Positions 1-11,055 of a stretch of 64,000 bases of DNA are shown here, piece by piece. The DNA lies in contig SJOL01002117.1 in NCBI GenBank assembly GCA_004794785.1, positions 19,188-83,187 on the forward strand, read 5' to 3'. Numbering within the stretch: position 1 is the stretch's first letter; each line of letters begins with the position of its first letter. This DNA comes from Opisthorchis felineus. Its lineage: Eukaryota > Platyhelminthes > Trematoda > Opisthorchiida > Opisthorchiidae. The position numbers and the translations under genes were made by a program. The notes beneath the pieces are model-generated. The model saw only the letters and a list, made by a program, of their open reading frames with translations. It was not told the DNA's origin and searched no databases.

Positions 1-2210
1 CATTGAGGGTTTCGCCTGCAATTTTTAGGTGTTTGAGACATTACTTGTGGTCGAACACGTCATGCCTGTTTACACTTTCAAATACGTCGGTACATTTTTA
101 TAACTGTTTTCTGCAATAGGGCTGTGCAAACTGTGGGGCAATCTCTGTTGGATATCCGTCAGTTGTTCATAGCCGCAACCTGACATATGACTGGCCTGCA
201 TCAGGTTACCCAGATGAGCGTCTCATGGCGAACTGCATGGACATCAAGAGAACACTTAGCGTTACAACCAAGTTACTTTCCACGGGTGGCGTCCCGATAC
301 ATTCAGTTCTCGTTAAATTCGCCTCGAAAAACACCCAACAAAGTAGAACATCCACTCGCTGATACTCTGCACACCGCATCCGCTTGACCAATTTTACAAG
401 GCGCCATCAGCTAGAACAATAGAGTCCTGAGTAATTTGTTCTAAAAGTTGGACATGTGATTTTATCGCCACTATGCCTCCTTCCGTCTTATTCAAGGTTT
501 ATCATCACTAATCTAAACATATACTGCTCGCGTTGGAGACTGGTAGTGACTAACAACAAAAAAGCAGCCCATGTATGTATTCGCCGTGGTCGAGTGGAAA
601 AAATGTTCGTTAATTTGTTGTTTTTCATTTCCAGTGAGAAATGTAACCCCCTCCCCTGGGTAAGCAAATTTGTCAGCCCCCAACTGTGTTGGGTCAATAT
701 GTGATAAACGGGAGTTCTCTCATGGCACCAAATAAATTTCCACTTGCAAGACATCCTCCCATCACACGGAGGTCGTTTTTTTCCTAATTCTCTCTGACTG
801 AATGCACTTCGAACTCTTTGTTGGAAATAATGCTAGCACCACCTAGTTACTGACATATGCCTGATCAGCCAGTGGGCACACGAGTAAATACACATTGACC
901 GCGTGCCATTCCGACGAAAAGAAATTCGAATACCAAAGTCAGTTTTACATGGTAATAATCTCGCGAAATTATAAATTCTAAACACCTAGGTTGCTAAACA
1001 GATCCTACGAGAACGAATCCCTGCCTCAAGGTTGTCTGTTTCCAATGAACTTCATTTAGAACTCTCAGTCTTTGTGGGCATTTGAATCGTCGCTCAATTT
1101 GTCTGAGTGAAGAGATGTTTGACGGTTTTCGAAGTTACTCAACCATAGCCAGTGGAACAGAAGACGGCTTTTTTCACCAATCAGTGCGCAGGGTTCGAAC
1201 CATCAAACAATGGGCTCTTTAAAATTCCGCAATTGTTCGTATGTAAACTAATCATGGAAGGGACCTTCACAGTAACTTCAACAACCGGATTGCGAAAATG
1301 AGGCCCACAATGTTCGTGTTTTCCTTGTGCCTTGCCATGATAGCTGGCAGTGAGGATTTAGATTTGTAATTATCTTTATCGCATTGTTCCACGGATGCAA
1401 CCCAATCGCACGCAGTGTTGATGATTCCCCGTAAGGCCGAAAAGCCAATGTCTCCATGTCTATGAATGGTGAAAACTCATGACCATGCCTACTCTCTCTT
1501 TAGACTAACTGCCAGACACAAATAATCAAAATATTCTATCACCCCTCCTTCAGTTCTGTGTCGTCCTTTCTGACAAAATGTCATTCTTCAACAGAAAGAC
1601 CATTATTTGCTGTTTTAATATCAGTCTTTCTACGCTATCCATACAATGAGCCACCAGGTAAATGCCCGTCCCGGAAGGGATAGTAATTGGGTCTTTTCGG
1701 GGGACTAAAAGCGAGGTGTACCAGTAGCCGTCTTTGTAGTGACTTGTCATCCCTCGTGCTGGTATGGACTGATCAGCTGCTAGAAACATGGAACATTTGG
1801 CTTACCACTCCTGGTGCTGCGAATCGATTTTATTTGTACACTATCATGTCGCAAACGGTATCGATAATCAGTGGACTGGATCCCAAGCATACTAAACTTA
1901 CCTGGATTATGCATTAATCGTACGATCAGTTCGTGCATACAGCGACATACTGAAGACAGCACAGCATCATCCACACTCATGAACGACCGATACCGGAAGA
2001 ACCCACTGTCGGAATTGCTGGTAATTGGTGGATAGGTCAGTTCTCTTCTGATTTAGTTCCCCGCCCCACAGAATTGCTAAACTTCACTACACGGAATATA
2101 GGGAATAAAAAATCCTTCAAGTTAACTCACTCAGTTTAATATTTTATGATCTTACCTAACCCAGAAACAAGTTTGCACAGATGTGTGTTTGTTTTGCTCC
2201 ATTTTTTCAG
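1..2210. other. Upstream non-coding region, no gene recognised
   Basis: No open frame here resembles a known protein and none joins the first recognised MAP3K1 exon with a sensible splice site. The small frames at 187-387, 456-704 and 1687-1917 have no recognisable motif. I looked for the conserved tryptophan-rich segment that lies N-terminal to the SWIM domain in vertebrate MAP3K1 and did not see it. The stretch may be promoter, 5' UTR intron or intergenic DNA. Confidence 0.5.
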
Positions 2211-2254
2211 CCTTATTGTCCCAGAGGCCGTTTATCGATATGTGTGACTGAGCG
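2211..2254 (+). promoter_or_regulatory. Candidate 5' UTR start: strong splice acceptor followed by a tiny upstream ORF
   Basis: A pyrimidine-rich tract ends in TTTTTTCAG at 2202-2210, the best acceptor near the SWIM exon. All three frames from 2211 soon hit a stop, and the SWIM frame has a TGA at 2249-2251. The acceptor therefore cannot join upstream coding sequence to the SWIM frame. It could join a non-coding first exon or a spliced leader to a 44-nt 5' UTR, after which the ATG at 2255 opens the frame. A three-codon upstream ORF (ATG at 2240, TGA at 2249) ends just before that start. The alternative is a weaker acceptor further down, for example after CAG at 2303-2305. Confidence 0.35.
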
Positions 2255-2752
2255 ATGTATGTGCGCGTCACGTCACCCACAAAGGATTCAACAATCCGTG
2301 TGCAGTTCAACTTCAAACAAAGCCCGGCATCTTGCGAGCTGACAGGAGAACTTAAACCGTTTGCTACGGAGCAGTCAATTAAACAAGCACTGACTCGTTC
2401 GTTTGTTCTCGTCTGCCAACCTGCACCGAATGCTTTCGTCCTTGTTTCGCGTACCACCCAGGCTTGTCGTAACAACGCTCAGCACACAGGTGACGAGCGT
2501 GTAGACCCAACACAACTCGGTTCAGTTCGCAGACGACCTCGTTTTCACGTTGTCATTGGTCCGCAGCTTTGCAACTGTCAAGATTATCTACCAGCTGATG
2601 ACAGCAGTCCAAGAAGACCAACTGAGTCGGTTCCCAGAGTGGTCCCACCGGCCAACCAACCCTGTGTCCACGTGCTATTTGTAATGCTTCGAATTTTAAA
2701 AATTTCCGCGGATGATCCGTGCTTGCTGAATGTCCCACTTCCTACCAGCAAG
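2255..2752 (+). CDS. MAP3K1: MAP3K1 exon 1 in this window: SWIM zinc finger
   Basis: This exon encodes the SWIM zinc finger that precedes the RING domain in MAP3K1, a region linked to substrate recognition. Counting from the ATG at 2255, the zinc ligands read C106-x-C108 and C137-x-H139, in VIGPQLCNC and CVHVLFVMLRILKISADDP. Vertebrate MAP3K1 has FIGPQNCSC and CIHLLFVMLRVFQLEPSDP at the same places. The preceding helix (TEQSIKQALTRSFVLV) aligns with the segment just before the SWIM domain. Two in-frame expansions are odd: 28 residues lie between the two ligand pairs where the human protein has 5, and there is an extra stretch around residues 75-95. The donor AAG|GTAAGT leaves phase 0. The start is uncertain: 2255 follows an in-frame stop at 2249, and a later acceptor is possible. 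Domain assignment is secure; the N-terminus is not. Confidence 0.85.
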
Positions 2753-2825
2753 GTAAGTTGTCGTAAGCCATCCCAACGTATGACTGGGTAAAAGAAGGGC
2801 CTCTCGATAGATTAAGCACGTCTAA

Positions 2826-3745
2826 CTGGGTACTCGCAGTGAATGTAGTAACCACAGAGGTGTTATTTGGACTCCTGTTGTGACAAGGCTTCTGAGCTCA
2901 CTGATTCTCCGTTGTCTTACGGTGGCACGTGAAACCTTGACTCGTGAGAATCAAGCGGGATTTCGCCCGGGTAGAGGCTGTGTTGACCACATCTCCACAC
3001 TCCGTCAGGTGTTAGAGCAGCACCACATGTACAGACGACCCACAATTTTTGTGTTCCATGACTTCAAGGGTGCGTTCGACTTCGTCGATCCGTCAGTGCT
3101 GTTAACTACACTTGCTCAACAGCGTATGCCCCAGAAGCTTTTGAGCATAATTCAGTCTCTATGTTCACACACTTCGGGGCTTGTGAGTGTATGGTGAGCT
3201 CCCCAAAAGTTTCACTACAAAAAGAGGTGTCCGACAAGGATATCCACTCTCTCCGTTCTTATTCAAATTCGTCATTGGTGAAATACTGAGGTGAACGCTG
3301 GAAGGTCTTCGAAACCCCGGCGTTCAAATTGTTGCTGTTGAGGAGCTTGTCGATCTGGAGTACGCAGACGCCATCACCCTCATCTTTGAAGACCAAGGTG
3401 AAGCACAAGCCCTGTTGTATAGACTGGCCACCATCCTGTCATCTTTTAGCATTTACCTAGCACACTCAAAGTGCAAAGTCATGCTTCAGAACGTAAAGTC
3501 TCCAAACATACTCCTTCCAATTCAGTTTCTTTCCAGATTGCCTGATTGAGCGCTTGAAGGCATAGGCACATCAGAACGCTTGACATAGGCCAGCACTAGG
3601 TCCCCTCCCCCTCCCCCACCCACTCTTTTCTCTTTTTTTCACTCTAAGGCGTTAAAGATAATTAAATAAACTTTATGGTTGTACGGCAGTGAAGCATTAT
3701 TGTCAACACTGATGTTGCTGTCTCTTATGATGATGATGATGATGG
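2826..3745 (+). mobile_element. RTE-type non-LTR retrotransposon, 5'-truncated reverse transcriptase and 3' end
   Basis: The frame from about 2832 reads SECSNHRG, TPVVTRLL, ENQAGFRPGRGCVDHI and FHDFKGAFDFVD. These are the early reverse transcriptase blocks of RTE-clade LINEs. After a frame break near 3190 the next blocks can still be followed: RGVRQGYPLSPFLFKFVIGEILR, split by shifts and a stop at about 3215-3300, then LVDLEYADAITL, where the catalytic YADD has become YADA. The 3' end is a short untranslated region finishing in a (TGA)n run at about 3727-3744, as is usual for RTE elements. The endonuclease half is missing, so this is a dead 5'-truncated copy. It sits in the same direction as the host gene. 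Confidence 0.85.
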
Positions 3746-4835
3746 CTGGGTAATTGAGAACGACATCGTGCGCTGTCTAGCACACTTAAATTAACCTATA
3801 CCAGTGGTAATTTGAACGATATCTCAGCTTAGGCTACTAATTGGTGCATTACATCCCGGTCAGCTGATAACGCGAAATCATCTTAGCAACTTTCGAAGTC
3901 CCATCAAAGTCGATAGTTATCTAGTGGTTAGGAATCACTTATCTGTTGTCAACTGACTCCTCCATTCTAACTCTAGTTCGCACTACTGGGGGCTCCTACA
4001 CACGCGTGCACACGCATAACGGATGGATTTCTCTCAACAACTACTCTAGTCGTTTAGCAAGTCATTCGTGAAGAAAGTGTTACATGTTATGTGAAAGCTA
4101 TCGAAGCAAGTGAGAAGAAAACATGCAAAACTGGCTTCCAATACAGTTGCGAATGGTTCTGAGTTATCTGGAACAGTAAAATAATAATTTATAATAAATA
4201 ACGATAATAAGTTGTCACACCACAAGTTGACATTATTAACCGAAGTAAGTAGCTCGGATTTGGATAATGTCATTCCAGTAATGAGGAGAATTTTATTTTG
4301 GATGACGCCGACCATCAGAGATTGTGCTGGCTTAGTTTGCGAAAAGATTATCAATACTGTTCCACACAGACTTGGTCGGTCTGACTGCAAGACTACACAT
4401 CAAATGAGCCTACGAAAAATACGGTACCTCCCAACAAGATAGTGAGCTGCACCCCATCGAACATTGAGGTTCATCAGCAACAAGGTGATTATGCTAAAAT
4501 ACAACAGTTTCGTATTCTGCAAACAATTTTCACGAAGTTTGTCGAATCTGTGCACACACAAAGGAACCTCTAATGAAAGAATGGTTAAGAACCGACTTTT
4601 GTCCTTGGGAATCTCACAAGAATAGTATGCTCAAAAACATCTTGTTGACTAGTTGTGCAATTCGACTGAAAACTTGAGTGGTCTTTAACTTATTTCATGA
4701 TCGTATCGAGCTGCTTACATTGATACGTTCAAAAATGAACTATAAAATATGTCCACGGTTAAAAATCGTTCCAAATTCGTACGCCTTCTTTCGTACAAGC
4801 TCTCTTTTCATTCCACAAATTGGTTCAGCCGTCTC

Positions 4836-5060
4836 CGGGGGCGAGATGGCTCAGTGGATGGAGCGCGAATTTACCGACCGGAAGGTCCGTGGTTCGAACC
4901 CGACCTCTGCATCTCGACTTCTCCTGTCTAGGCTTCGGCAACCTGGCAGTATCCTAGCCCTCGTGCTTCCTTCAGGTGGCATGGCAGCTAGGCACCGAAG
5001 GGGTGTTACAGCTGAACGATTAGCTTATCAACCGTCTCCGAAAGATCTGAGCGGACTAAG
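4836..5060 (+). mobile_element. tRNA-derived SINE, family S, copy 1
   Basis: The head looks like a tRNA: a box A-like TGGCTCAGTGG at 4847-4857 and a perfect box B GGTTCGAACCC at 4891-4901. A non-tRNA body follows that recurs at 8015-8208, about 9290-9473 and about 23562-23735. The body includes TCTAGGCTTCGGCAACCTGG and a conserved hairpin bounded by CAGCT and AGCTG around CACCGAAGGGGTG. Pol III transcription from the internal boxes is inferred. This copy lies sense to MAP3K1 and is the best preserved of the four. Confidence 0.8.
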
Positions 5061-8014
5061 TCTCACCCGCAACTATGTTACATTATTATACACTTAAGTG
5101 TGCCGTCATCACTGTGGTTTGTTTGGAATTTTGGTCTTAGTTGGGATCATCAGATTATGAAAATATCCATATCTAGACTGCTGTTAGTCGATGCTTGGCT
5201 TTGAATCTTAAAAGTGTCGCCACTCGTTTAGGTCAAAATTCTTTCGTTGGTGTCCGGTGACCTTCCGTCCAATTTTAACAGTCCATTCGTGCCGACCCAG
5301 TGGGATTGGTGGGCTGCAGAAGTTTGAAACAGATTTCTCATAATCTGTGTGTCTGTTTACTCTGATGAGCTTTTCCCTAAGACTTCCCAGTCACATTGCC
5401 TTCCAATACCCAAAGCTATCTACTGCTGCTGCTACTAAGATCAGTTTTTCATCGACTGCTTGACTGAGATTTTTTGAATACCCATTATTGACTTTCACTG
5501 TACAAAACGTCTCCCCATTATTCTCCAAACTCATCGGGCAGCGTACGCACGGAGTAATTAATTTCAGCCCACTCTTGCAAGCAAACGCTCCACAATGCCA
5601 CAGAGCGACAAACCATCTAGAGCTAACTGATCCACTGAATTCCATAGCGGTTTCACTGTTACTTCTACTTCTCGGTTGACTTTGTCTTCTTGTCTGGCCT
5701 TCTCGCGTCCATATGACCAGCATAGGTGGTCATTCTGTCCAAACCGTTCGTACAATAGCTCACGCACCACGACAGAGTGCCTGCATGGGGATAGTTTGAA
5801 ACGATCGCCTCCATCAGGCTGATTGTGCGCGCATGCCTCTGCAATGTCGTTTAAAGATTAAAATCCGGTTCGTGAGCCAATCATTATGACTTTCTGGACA
5901 GTCTACCGTTGTATATTGCTATGTATGCCAGTTGAAGAAGTATACTGAAACTTCTATCCCTCACAACTCACCGACCATCGTTTTGTTTTCGTTCATGCTT
6001 CTAGCCACTTCGAATGACCTTCGCACAACCAGACAGACCCACGTCATACCATGGGTGTGACCTTAGCGCAGCCACGTGACGAACGCAAATGTTTATTCTG
6101 TCTAAGCCCTCACCACGTGAGTGCATGACCGGAAAAGCAAACGAGTCATGTGTCAGCGACGATGCTAGTTCGCAAAATTAATCCTGTCGCGACAGGATTT
6201 TCTGATGCGTGCACACGTTTCGCGCTAGATCGTTTAGGTAAGGAGCGAAACGATCCATCAAGAAAGCCTACGTGCACATGAACAGATGAACTTGTTGCTG
6301 GTTTGGGGTGACATTCAGTGTTTTCGGCCAGGCTACCAACTCATCCTGAATAAACCCCGTGTTCGTGAAAACAGGCGTTACCTAACTTTTAGTTCTGAGA
6401 TCTGGTGGGCTTAGGAAAGACATGAGATTCTCAAAACAAAAGGCGATCGTCATCAGTAATAAGTATCTGAAGGGAGAGCACCCGATAACAAGTGAATTCC
6501 CAATAATAAAGTCAAATGTAGGACTGCTGTTAAGGTAAACAAACGAATTATTTCTGAAAGTCCACTAACATGCCTCGGTTTTCCTCCCGAAGAGAAGACC
6601 CGGACATCTTTATCGCTTAACAGGCTCGCTAATAAATTCATCTGGTTAGTGTAGCTGTCCATAAGCCTAATAAATGAATCACCTACTTCAAATGCAGCGT
6701 AACTGGTTTCGTTCCATTCGACACTCAGTGACACACCGTTTTCCATATCACCTCTATATAGGTGAACACACCTCTCTTATACTATACACCTTCCAGTATC
6801 CCTGCATTTGGAAAGTACGCTGAAATAGCTTATCTAGGACGTCCTTGTTTTGTTTGGTTACTTTATTCGTTTACTTATTTTATTTATCGTGCCACCATGA
6901 TCACAGGTCGTTGATACCTTTCAGTTCCAGTCTTCATTGGCCTTCCACCTGCATGTACTCTTATTTCACGCCAGGCCAACTTCCCGGTCTGTATTCATTT
7001 TGACAGTTCAGCTTTCTGTCCCGTCCTCCATCACTACTCAGTGCTCAGTCCCGCCCCATCCTTTGCTCTCCGGTGTCATTTCATTGTTTTCTGTTAGCCT
7101 TGTTGATGTGCCACTGCGGCTGTGAGGACAAACGTATATTGTTATTATTAATATCATATCACTATGAGCTCAAATTTTAATGAGCTGTCCGCGCAAATGG
7201 TCAGTAAACAAACGGCTTGTTTCTAGTTATTGTCGACGTACAAAACTAATTCGAAGAATATCTCGCTGAGTGCTCGGCCTGAAGGAAGAGTGAGGTGGAT
7301 GTCGCTTTGGCGGGTGACACATCAGTCCATCCCTCTGAATTACACCCTGGCATCAGATGGGCATCCTTATAAACGTGCATATCTCACCGAGACGGTGATT
7401 AAATGAAACACGTTATTCGTTGGAAATGTGCATTGGCCACTAAGACACTGTTATTTGAATGGGCGGCAACATCTTGCAAAAATTCGAACTGGTACCTGGC
7501 CATGTACTTTCCTGAACCTCCACCGCAGGTCTGCTGCAAGCCTGTCAAATTGGACAGCACTCATTCGTTAATTACAGTTATTGAGACACTTGTGCCTGTG
7601 CTTCAGTCAGTCTTTCCGACTAATCTTACTTTGCACTTACTTGCCATGTAGCTTGACTGCACCTTTCCTTTCAAATCGCACCTCGACAGCGGCCCACGAT
7701 GATGGAAAGCCCAGCGCGACCAGTTGAAACTTCTACTTACTAATTCTCCCAGCAGAGTTCAGAATTCTAGGAACTCCATCTGGCTGTGTTGCCGTGCTGA
7801 GCCAGTCAGCGCTGTGTGCTCCAAACGAATAACCGTTTACTGAGACTTTTTCTTCCCCAGGTCTTCGGATTTCCTCTTGTCTTTCACGATCACTCATCCT
7901 GATATCTTCAGATATACGGGACTTTTTCTTATCGGTCCTACTTTCACCGGCATGCCAATAGCTCATCGTGGTCGTTACCTCTTGATTTTCCTACCTGACT
8001 GATTGGTGCCACAT

Positions 8015-8208
8015 AATAATAATAATCGTTCAGCTGTAGCACCCTTTCGGTGTCTAGCTGCTGTGCCACCCGAAGGGACCTCAAGGGCTGGGATACTGCC
8101 AGGTTGCCCAAGCCTAGACAGGAGCAGTCGAGATGCAGAGGTCGGATTTGAATCACGGATCTTCCGGTCAGTAAATTCGCACCCTAAACACTGAGCCATT
8201 TCTCCCCC
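8015..8208 (-). mobile_element. tRNA-derived SINE, family S, copy 2, with perfect target-site duplication
   Basis: This is the reverse complement of the copy at 4836. It is flanked by a perfect 12-bp direct repeat, TTGGTGCCACAT, at 8003-8014 and 8209-8220, the mark of LINE-assisted retroposition. The 3' end of the element, on the left here, ends in an (ATT)n tail at about 8015-8026. Box B is slightly decayed. The intact duplication and clear tail suggest a fairly young insertion. Confidence 0.87.
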
Positions 8209-9182
8209 TTGGTGCCACATGCTTATTGCTAATATGTTACAACGAATATTCCCACGGAGTTCAAGTAAAGCCGGCTGAATTTGGGTGAATTAAGCGGTAT
8301 TGCGCGCAGATATTTATCAGCAGGCGAAGTCGTCCCAGCAGCAAGCTTGCTTCGGGAACTTTGGTTGTATAGATGGTTGTTGATCTGTTCGCTTCATTAG
8401 AATTGCACTTCGACGTATCACTAAACTGCGACGCTCAGATAATCTACTGCGCGTTGGTGAAGTCACCCAGAGTGGCCAGGTTTGTGTCCGAGTTAAGCAG
8501 CTCAGCGAAACGAATCAAAGACAAGGTCTGACACTCAAATGCATATAAACTCGGAAGTCAAAGGGATCTAACTATCTGGATGATCCATCCGACATAGTCC
8601 TCTTCACATGTTACTTGGGTTGAAAGGACGGGTTGGGACTCGCTTCAGGATGTCCGGCTGATCGCCATTTAAAGGTACACGTCTCAAGTACCAAGACTGC
8701 TTCAGGCCTTCAGTGAAGGGGTCAGTTGGATTACGTCAGGGTAAACGTCTAAAATCTCCGCACGAAAAGGGAACCAACCTTGTGCACGTATCACATGGTC
8801 AATGTTCAGTCTGTGTGTACTGTTTCGGTGGAAAGTATGTTCGAGTGCCTTTGCAGCTCAGTAAGTTCCTGTCATTACATAGCAGGATCAGCAGGTAGGA
8901 CACAGCAGGCCCCACGAGGCAACAGTACCTATACATATAGGCCAAGACAAGAAAGGCCTCCCTGTGTTCGAGGCTTCCTTATGCCTTATTCAGCCAGCCA
9001 CTTGCGAAATAGAGCCCTTCGAGGAAACTTGAGCCTTAAAAAGGTGGAATAGTTTCATGTGCATTTCCCCATCACGCATCGTTTCCCGCTCTCCGGCTAT
9101 TTGTTTTGGGTGTCTTGCCCATTTATGAGCTACGCACTCTGTTCACAACGGACCAGTTTGTCCGTATTCTTTACATAGGACA

Positions 9183-9262
9183 CTTCTTAAAGTTGCTGAA
9201 AACTCTTCGACAACCCACTACTGCCTTCGCTTTTCTTGGGGCTCATCAGGTAGACAAAGTCT
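9183..9262 (-). ncRNA. Hammerhead ribozyme relic, repeat family F1, copy D
   Basis: Read on the minus strand, it has CTGATGA (9243-9249), a 14-nt stem-II segment GCCCCAAGAAAAGC, then GAAG, GCAGTA and GTGGGTTG. It lines up base for base with the F1 copies at 23822, 36587 and 59552. Stem I can form between GTCTAC and GTGGGT using G-U pairs. The core CTGATGA and GAA are intact, but stem II has lost pairing and A15.1 is G, so self-cleavage is doubtful. F1 sequence continues with TTTTCAGCAAC. Confidence 0.55.
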
Positions 9263-9289
9263 CCGAGTTTCCATTAACCCTATGTTATA

Positions 9290-9473
9290 AAAAAAATCGT
9301 TCAGCTGTAGCACCCTTTCGGTGCCTAACTGCCATGCAACCAAAAGGAAGCACGAGGGCTGGGATACTGCCAGGTTGCCGAAGCCTAGACAGGGGAAGCC
9401 GAGATGCAGAGGTCGGGTTCGAACTACGGACCTTCCGGTCAGTAAACTCGCGACCTAACCACTGAGCCACCTC
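9290..9473 (-). mobile_element. tRNA-derived SINE, family S, copy 3
   Basis: It is homologous to 8015-8208 over its whole length, with an A-rich tail at the left edge (about 9290-9296) and the tRNA-like head at the right. Box B, read on the minus strand, is GTAGTTCGAACCC, close to intact. It sits between two family F1 hammerhead relics. I found no clear target-site duplication. Confidence 0.8.
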
Positions 9474-9594
9474 GTTTTCAAATTGCATTAGTGTAAACGT
9501 TAGAGTGACTGGAGGTCTCGTTTACGAACTTCAACCGCCTGTGCTAAACAAAGGCCGCCTCATGTTGAAGCTAATACAATACTCGAGATATCAT

Positions 9595-9705
9595 GGTATA
9601 TTTTCTTGACATACCACACTGCTTATATGGTTTCTGAAAAGTATTCGACAGCCGACTACAGTTTTCGCTCTTCGTGGGGCCTATCGGGTATGCGTACCTC
9701 CCACA
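9595..9705 (-). ncRNA. Hammerhead ribozyme relic, repeat family F1, copy E (decayed)
   Basis: The minus strand reads CCGATAGG, CCCCACGAAGAGC, GAAAACTGTA and GTCGGCTGTCGAA. It aligns with the F1 consensus, but CTGATGA is mutated to CGATAGG and the stem-III palindrome is lost. It is a clear homologue and almost certainly inactive. The flanking TTTCAG also matches the other F1 copies. Confidence 0.45.
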
Positions 9706-10519
9706 ACTATGATCGTTGGTTTTCAAATTAATTGCTGATTTCCGAAGATAGCTGGTATAACTTATCAACAGCGGTAGTCTGTAACATACTAATGACCCAC
9801 ACCCCTGGAAAGAAACTCTGAAAGAGTTTGTAAAGACAATGCAATTTTATCATGTAATAACGGCTAGGAATGGATGCATATCCGTCCTTCAGTCTGTTGA
9901 GATTCGTTTTTTCTCATTTGCCTGATCGGGGTCACCGTGGTTTTCTCTACAAGCAGCAGAAAACCCTAAAAATATTACACCTAACCGGTCCCACTGGCGA
10001 TCATAGATCCAACCATTAGCTGCACCACCTAGCTGAAGTTTACCTTTTTATGTTGGTTTTGTGTTGCATAGGGCTTTTCAAGGATTCTGTGTCGATCTTC
10101 CTGTAGCCATCTTATCCTGATATAATGCTCAGTTGTGGTTATTTTCACTTTTTTGAAAGTCCTAATACGAGTGCGCTTGATCGCTTTCCACAGGACTTTG
10201 GAACTTCCTGAATTAAGCTCTTTGTCATCTCTAATTCACCCTTCATCGAGGCATCCTTTTTATTGTCATATGATAGTTAAGCGCCAGTAACTGGTGCTGA
10301 TATATTGCTTTTATTAGTGCGTTTTATGTGCTTGAAAAAAAATCCACACAGACACAAGCCTTGTCTCCACGCGTAGGTCCTTGAAAAGTCAGTTTCTTGC
10401 TTCACTGTGGCGATTTAATTTCCAGTGTCATCCTGCCTATGCCATCTTTGGTTTCAGTTGCAGTGACAATTTCACAGTGCCCGAATACCTCTTTATGTTA
10501 CCTTTGTTTGCTCTCTCAG

Positions 10520-11055
10520 GCCGAATCCCTGATTCATCAATATCAGAGTTCAAAGCTCACACGGAGATGTGAAATACCAAAAGGACACAAATGTTCTCTT
10601 ATCTCTCTATCTGATGTTGACCCTAAATCTGCTACCACATGTGCGGTGAAGGAAACACAAACTTTCCTACCACTCGCCATGCCAAAAGCTATTTACCCAC
10701 ATCGCTCTGGCATTAACTCCCCTCGTACACCCCAACTACTTGCTCTGCTCAACGAGAAAGTTCAAAATTCTCCAGAGTGTCAAGAGCTCTCGACTTTAAC
10801 CAAGGACATCAAAGCTGTGTCTCGACTGGATACCGAAAGTGCAGGCGCTACGATCGACAGTGGTAGCACCAATCCGACAAGCACCACGATGTCACGGACC
10901 AGTTCTTCCGATAGTGTTGAAGGGTCGCGACTCCAGGCAGCCAGCGCGTATAAGTTAGAGGAAAGCGGGGATGGCTCTGCACAACGACGCCCACAAACAG
11001 CACCACAATCTGACCCTCCTCCGAAAACAATGCGTGGGAGGACAGTTTCTATGAG
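10520..11055 (+). CDS. MAP3K1: MAP3K1 exon 2: SWIM-to-RING linker
   Basis: Acceptor TTTGCTCTCTCAG|GCC and donor ATGAG|GTAGGT. It enters in phase 0 and leaves in phase 2. The first residues, AESLIHQYQSSKLTRR, match the end of the vertebrate SWIM region (VESLFQKYHSRRSSRI), which fixes the exon. The other 160 or so residues are low in hydrophobics and rich in Ser, Thr, Pro and Gln. They look disordered, with many Ser-Pro and Thr-Pro sites that could be phosphorylated (inference). The vertebrate protein also has a Ser-rich linker here, but a much shorter one. An overlapping minus-strand frame at 10780-11217 is a shadow. Confidence 0.85.

Larger units (their letters stand above)
2753..10519 (+). 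other. MAP3K1 intron 1 (7.8 kb), repeat-rich
   Basis: It starts GTAAGT and ends TTTGCTCTCTCAG, phase 0. It holds an RTE fragment 73 bp after the donor, SINE family S copies near 4836, 8015 and 9290, and two family F1 hammerhead relics near 9220 and 9670. I see no other gene in the unique parts (about 3760-4830, 5070-8000, 8230-9180 and 9720-10519). A sequence near 8710-8765 reads like a decayed reverse transcriptase motif but is too short to call. Confidence 0.7.

Noticed and set aside
4840..4910. Possible true tRNA gene
   Set aside because: The boxes are tRNA-like but the acceptor stem does not close and the sequence continues into a repeated SINE body.
8713..8898. Frame with SVGLRQGKRLKSP, like an RT motif
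   Set aside because: Only a dozen residues resemble reverse transcriptase and no neighbouring block is found.
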